DNA of 64,000 nucleotides from Gammaproteobacteria bacterium (GTDB lineage Bacteria > Pseudomonadota > Gammaproteobacteria > SZUA-229), in NCBI GenBank assembly GCA_029882215.1, contig JAOULC010000010.1, positions 16,570-80,569 on the forward strand, in the 5' to 3' direction. This document shows positions 62,400 through 64,000 of the stretch, piece after piece (the first letter of the stretch is position 1; the number at the start of each line of letters is the position of its first letter). The notes beneath the pieces are model-generated. The model did not search any database, was not told the origin of the DNA, and saw only the letters and a program-made list of their open reading frames with translations. The position numbers and the translations under genes were made by a program.

Positions 62400-63455
62400 G
62401 TGTCGATTAATATAAAAAAACTGAAGATCCTTGTTTGTGATGACTCGATCTCAAACGTCATGCTGTTAGAAAAATTGCTAAATGATCAGGGGTATCAGTC
62501 TGTTGTAACAATCACCGATCCGGTTAAAGTATTACCCTTAATGCTTGAGCAGACATTCGACCTGCTATTGCTTGATATAGAAATGCCTCGGCTTAATGGT
62601 ATCGAAGTAATGCAACTGATCAATGCATCTGACCTTAAAAAACAGTTTATTCCGGTGCTGGTTTTAACGGGCAATCAGAATCCTCAGGTTCGCAATAAGG
62701 CGCTTGAAAGCGGTGCGCAGGATTTTGTTACTAAACCGTTTGATCATACCGAGGTGCTGCTTCGGGTGCGTAACCTGCTGCGTGTCAGAGGTGCTTATAT
62801 TGCACAGGCTGGCATGAATGACGAACTGGAAAAAAGGGTTGAAAAAAGAACAGCAGAGCTGGAAAAAGCCACCGAAATCTTAATCAAGCGTCTGGCTCAG
62901 GCGGGTGAGATGAGAGATACCGATACCGGCCGGCATGTGCTAAGAGTAGGTAAGTATGCCAGAGTGATGGCTGAGGGTATTGGCTTGCCGACAGAAATTG
63001 CCTTTATGATAGAAAAGGCAGCCCCGTTACATGATCTGGGTAAAATCGGTATACCTGATAGTATCTTGCTTAAAAAAGGAAAGTTAACGCCTGAAGAGCG
63101 TGAAATAATGAATGCTCATGCACAGATGGGCGCTGATTTGCTATCTGAGCACGAGTCTATGCTGGTACAAATGGCAGGTAGTATTGCGTTGAATCATCAT
63201 GAACGCTGGGATGGTGGTGGTTATCCCAGTGGCTTGCAAGGGGAGTCTATCCCGGTTGAGGGAAGAATTGCAGCTTTAAGTGATGTGTTTGATGCGCTGA
63301 CAACAATACGGCCGTATAAAAAGGCCTGGTCGATTGATGAGACCATTGAATATATTAAAAAGATGTCGGGGTCGCAGTTTGATCCTCAACTGGTTGAGGT
63401 CTTTATCAGTAAGCTGGATAAAATTCTTGAAATAAAATCATCATATGGTGATTGA
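62400..63455 (+). CDS. HD-GYP response regulator, probable c-di-GMP phosphodiesterase
   Basis: 351 residues from GTG 62400 (AGAGG 8 nt upstream). Receiver domain at about 8-128 with Asp14/Asp15 and phospho-acceptor Asp59 (LLLLDIEMPRLNG) and Lys in FVTKPFD. A short coiled coil (about 138-160) leads to an HD-GYP domain (about 165-345) with HVLRVGKYARVMA, PLHDLGKIGIPD, HHERWDGGGYP and LSDVFDALTTIRPYK, all metal and GYP residues present. It should degrade c-di-GMP when its receiver state permits. The partner kinase is not in the window. Confidence 0.92.
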   Translation: MSINIKKLKILVCDDSISNVMLLEKLLNDQGYQSVVTITDPVKVLPLMLEQTFDLLLLDIEMPRLNGIEVMQLINASDLKKQFIPVLVLTGNQNPQVRNKALESGAQDFVTKPFDHTEVLLRVRNLLRVRGAYIAQAGMNDELEKRVEKRTAELEKATEILIKRLAQAGEMRDTDTGRHVLRVGKYARVMAEGIGLPTEIAFMIEKAAPLHDLGKIGIPDSILLKKGKLTPEEREIMNAHAQMGADLLSEHESMLVQMAGSIALNHHERWDGGGYPSGLQGESIPVEGRIAALSDVFDALTTIRPYKKAWSIDETIEYIKKMSGSQFDPQLVEVFISKLDKILEIKSSYGD

Positions 63456-63480
63456 GCGCTTTCACAATTGATAATACGCT

Positions 63481-63756
63481 TTAGTCGCGGCTCTCAAAAT
63501 GCTGATCAATAAAAGTCTGGGCTTCTTTAACGCAGTTGCGAACTGCAGTGCGCATATCTTCACGGTCTTTCTGGCTCAGAAAAAAAGCCATATCAACATC
63601 ATGACGCACATAACGGTTGGGCAGTTTGTTCAGGGCGATACAGGCAATATCGAGGAAATAATCATCCGGCTTTCCCCCGGTGTTGGGGATGATGTGCTCG
63701 TCAATATAATCGAAAACCAGATGTTCATAGTAGTTATGTATTTCCGAACGCTCCAT
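63481..63756 (-). CDS. ComFB-domain protein (late competence development family)
   Basis: 91 residues, matching the ComFB family: IHNYYEHLVFDYIDEHI near residue 6, then DIACIALNKLPNRYVRHDVDMAFFLS near 37-62 (given in parts: ALNKLPNRYVRHD is the core). GGGGAGAA lies 6 nt before the ATG. Family members in cyanobacteria and other bacteria have been reported to bind c-di-GMP. It converges with the HD-GYP gene at a distance of 25 nt, which supports a c-di-GMP link. Confidence 0.8.
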   Translation of the reverse strand: MERSEIHNYYEHLVFDYIDEHIIPNTGGKPDDYFLDIACIALNKLPNRYVRHDVDMAFFLSQKDREDMRTAVRNCVKEAQTFIDQHFESRD

Positions 63757-63792
63757 TGATTCTCCCCTTTTGTTATCAGCACTATCTAGTGA

Positions 63793-64000
63793 TTATAGAC
63801 CGTCCTCGCTGTTGTCAACGACTTCACGGATATATTTAAACAGTTTTCTGGCATGTGCCGGTGCTTTTTCCTGTTCCTTTTCTTTAATCGAATTTTTTAC
63901 CATCTGACGAAGCTTCTGGCGGTCGGCTTGATGGTATTCGCCAATAAAATCATTAACGGCGTTGTCACCGTCTTCTATCATTCGGTCGCGCCATTTTTCC
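63793..64000 (-). CDS. yjgA: Ribosome-associated protein YjgA/DarP (C-terminal part)
   Basis: C-terminal 68 residues of a DUF615 protein, open at the right edge; the frame continues upstream as EKWRDRMIEDGDNAVNDF. The final part ADRQKLRQMVKNSIKEKEQ and HARKLFKYIREVV is characteristic. DarP/YjgA helps 50S assembly in E. coli. The start codon lies beyond 64000. Confidence 0.88.
   Translation of the reverse strand, partial: EKWRDRMIEDGDNAVNDFIGEYHQADRQKLRQMVKNSIKEKEQEKAPAHARKLFKYIREVVDNSEDGL

Overview
The window is one continuous stretch of a gammaproteobacterial chromosome with moderate to low G+C. The gene families and gene orders are gammaproteobacterial: str-S10-spc-alpha ribosomal superoperon, nap order FDAGHBC, uvrA / YajR-like MFS / ssb, miaB-phoH-ybeY-corC-lnt, leuS-lptE-holA, proA-nadD-rsfS-rlmH-maf-rng-yhdP. 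A marine methylotroph or hydrocarbon degrader of the Methylophaga / Cycloclasticus type would fit, but that is only an impression from gene content. No tRNA, rRNA, IS element, prophage or CRISPR array was seen. Layout: 1-2747 is the 3' two thirds of rpoC. 2931-20639 carries the ribosomal superoperon, 31 consecutive genes from rpsL to rplQ including fusA, tuf, secY and rpoA, closed by a perfect 16-bp bidirectional terminator. 20710-26842 (minus) is a complete periplasmic nitrate reductase operon, napFDAGHBC, with an FNR-type promoter. 27053-34709 holds uvrA, an MFS transporter, ssb, a stand-alone receiver protein and glmS. 34762-37705 (minus) is an accessory patch: a surface-polysaccharide acyltransferase and a two-gene merC / GDCCVxC operon behind a textbook MerR operator. 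37850-43078 is miaB-phoH-ybeY-corC-lnt. 43088-48394 has a YbeL-like zinc-ribbon gene (minus), leuS-lptE-holA and a DNA glycosylase. 48539-52014 is a less conserved envelope region (beta-barrel protein, lipoprotein, periplasmic DsrE protein, degenerate cNMP-binding-like protein) with long AT-rich spacers. 52224-62115 is proA-nadD-rsfS-rlmH-maf-rng-yhdP, a small exported protein and a nitrilase. 62400-64000 has an HD-GYP response regulator, a ComFB-domain protein (minus) and the 3' part of yjgA/darP (minus). How the parts work together: the first 20 kb makes ribosomes, elongation factors, the Sec channel and RNA polymerase subunits. Its regulatory layout differs from E. coli: the rpsL-rpsG gap is only 14 nt, tuf runs into rpsJ after 6 nt, and a separate promoter and hairpin lie between rpsJ and rplC. 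The nap operon passes quinol electrons through NapC/NapGH and NapB to NapA for nitrate reduction. The miaB-lnt, leuS-holA and proA-nitrilase clusters are ordinary housekeeping groups for tRNA modification, lipoprotein and LPS biogenesis, replication, NAD synthesis and ribosome quality control. The most interesting items are the merC-GDCCVxC operon with a near-perfect mercury MerR operator but no merR gene here; a c-di-GMP-type HD-GYP gene beside a ComFB-domain gene; paired TCTTATAAGA palindromes in front of the HD-GYP gene; and a ten-C homopolymer inside the YbeL-like gene.
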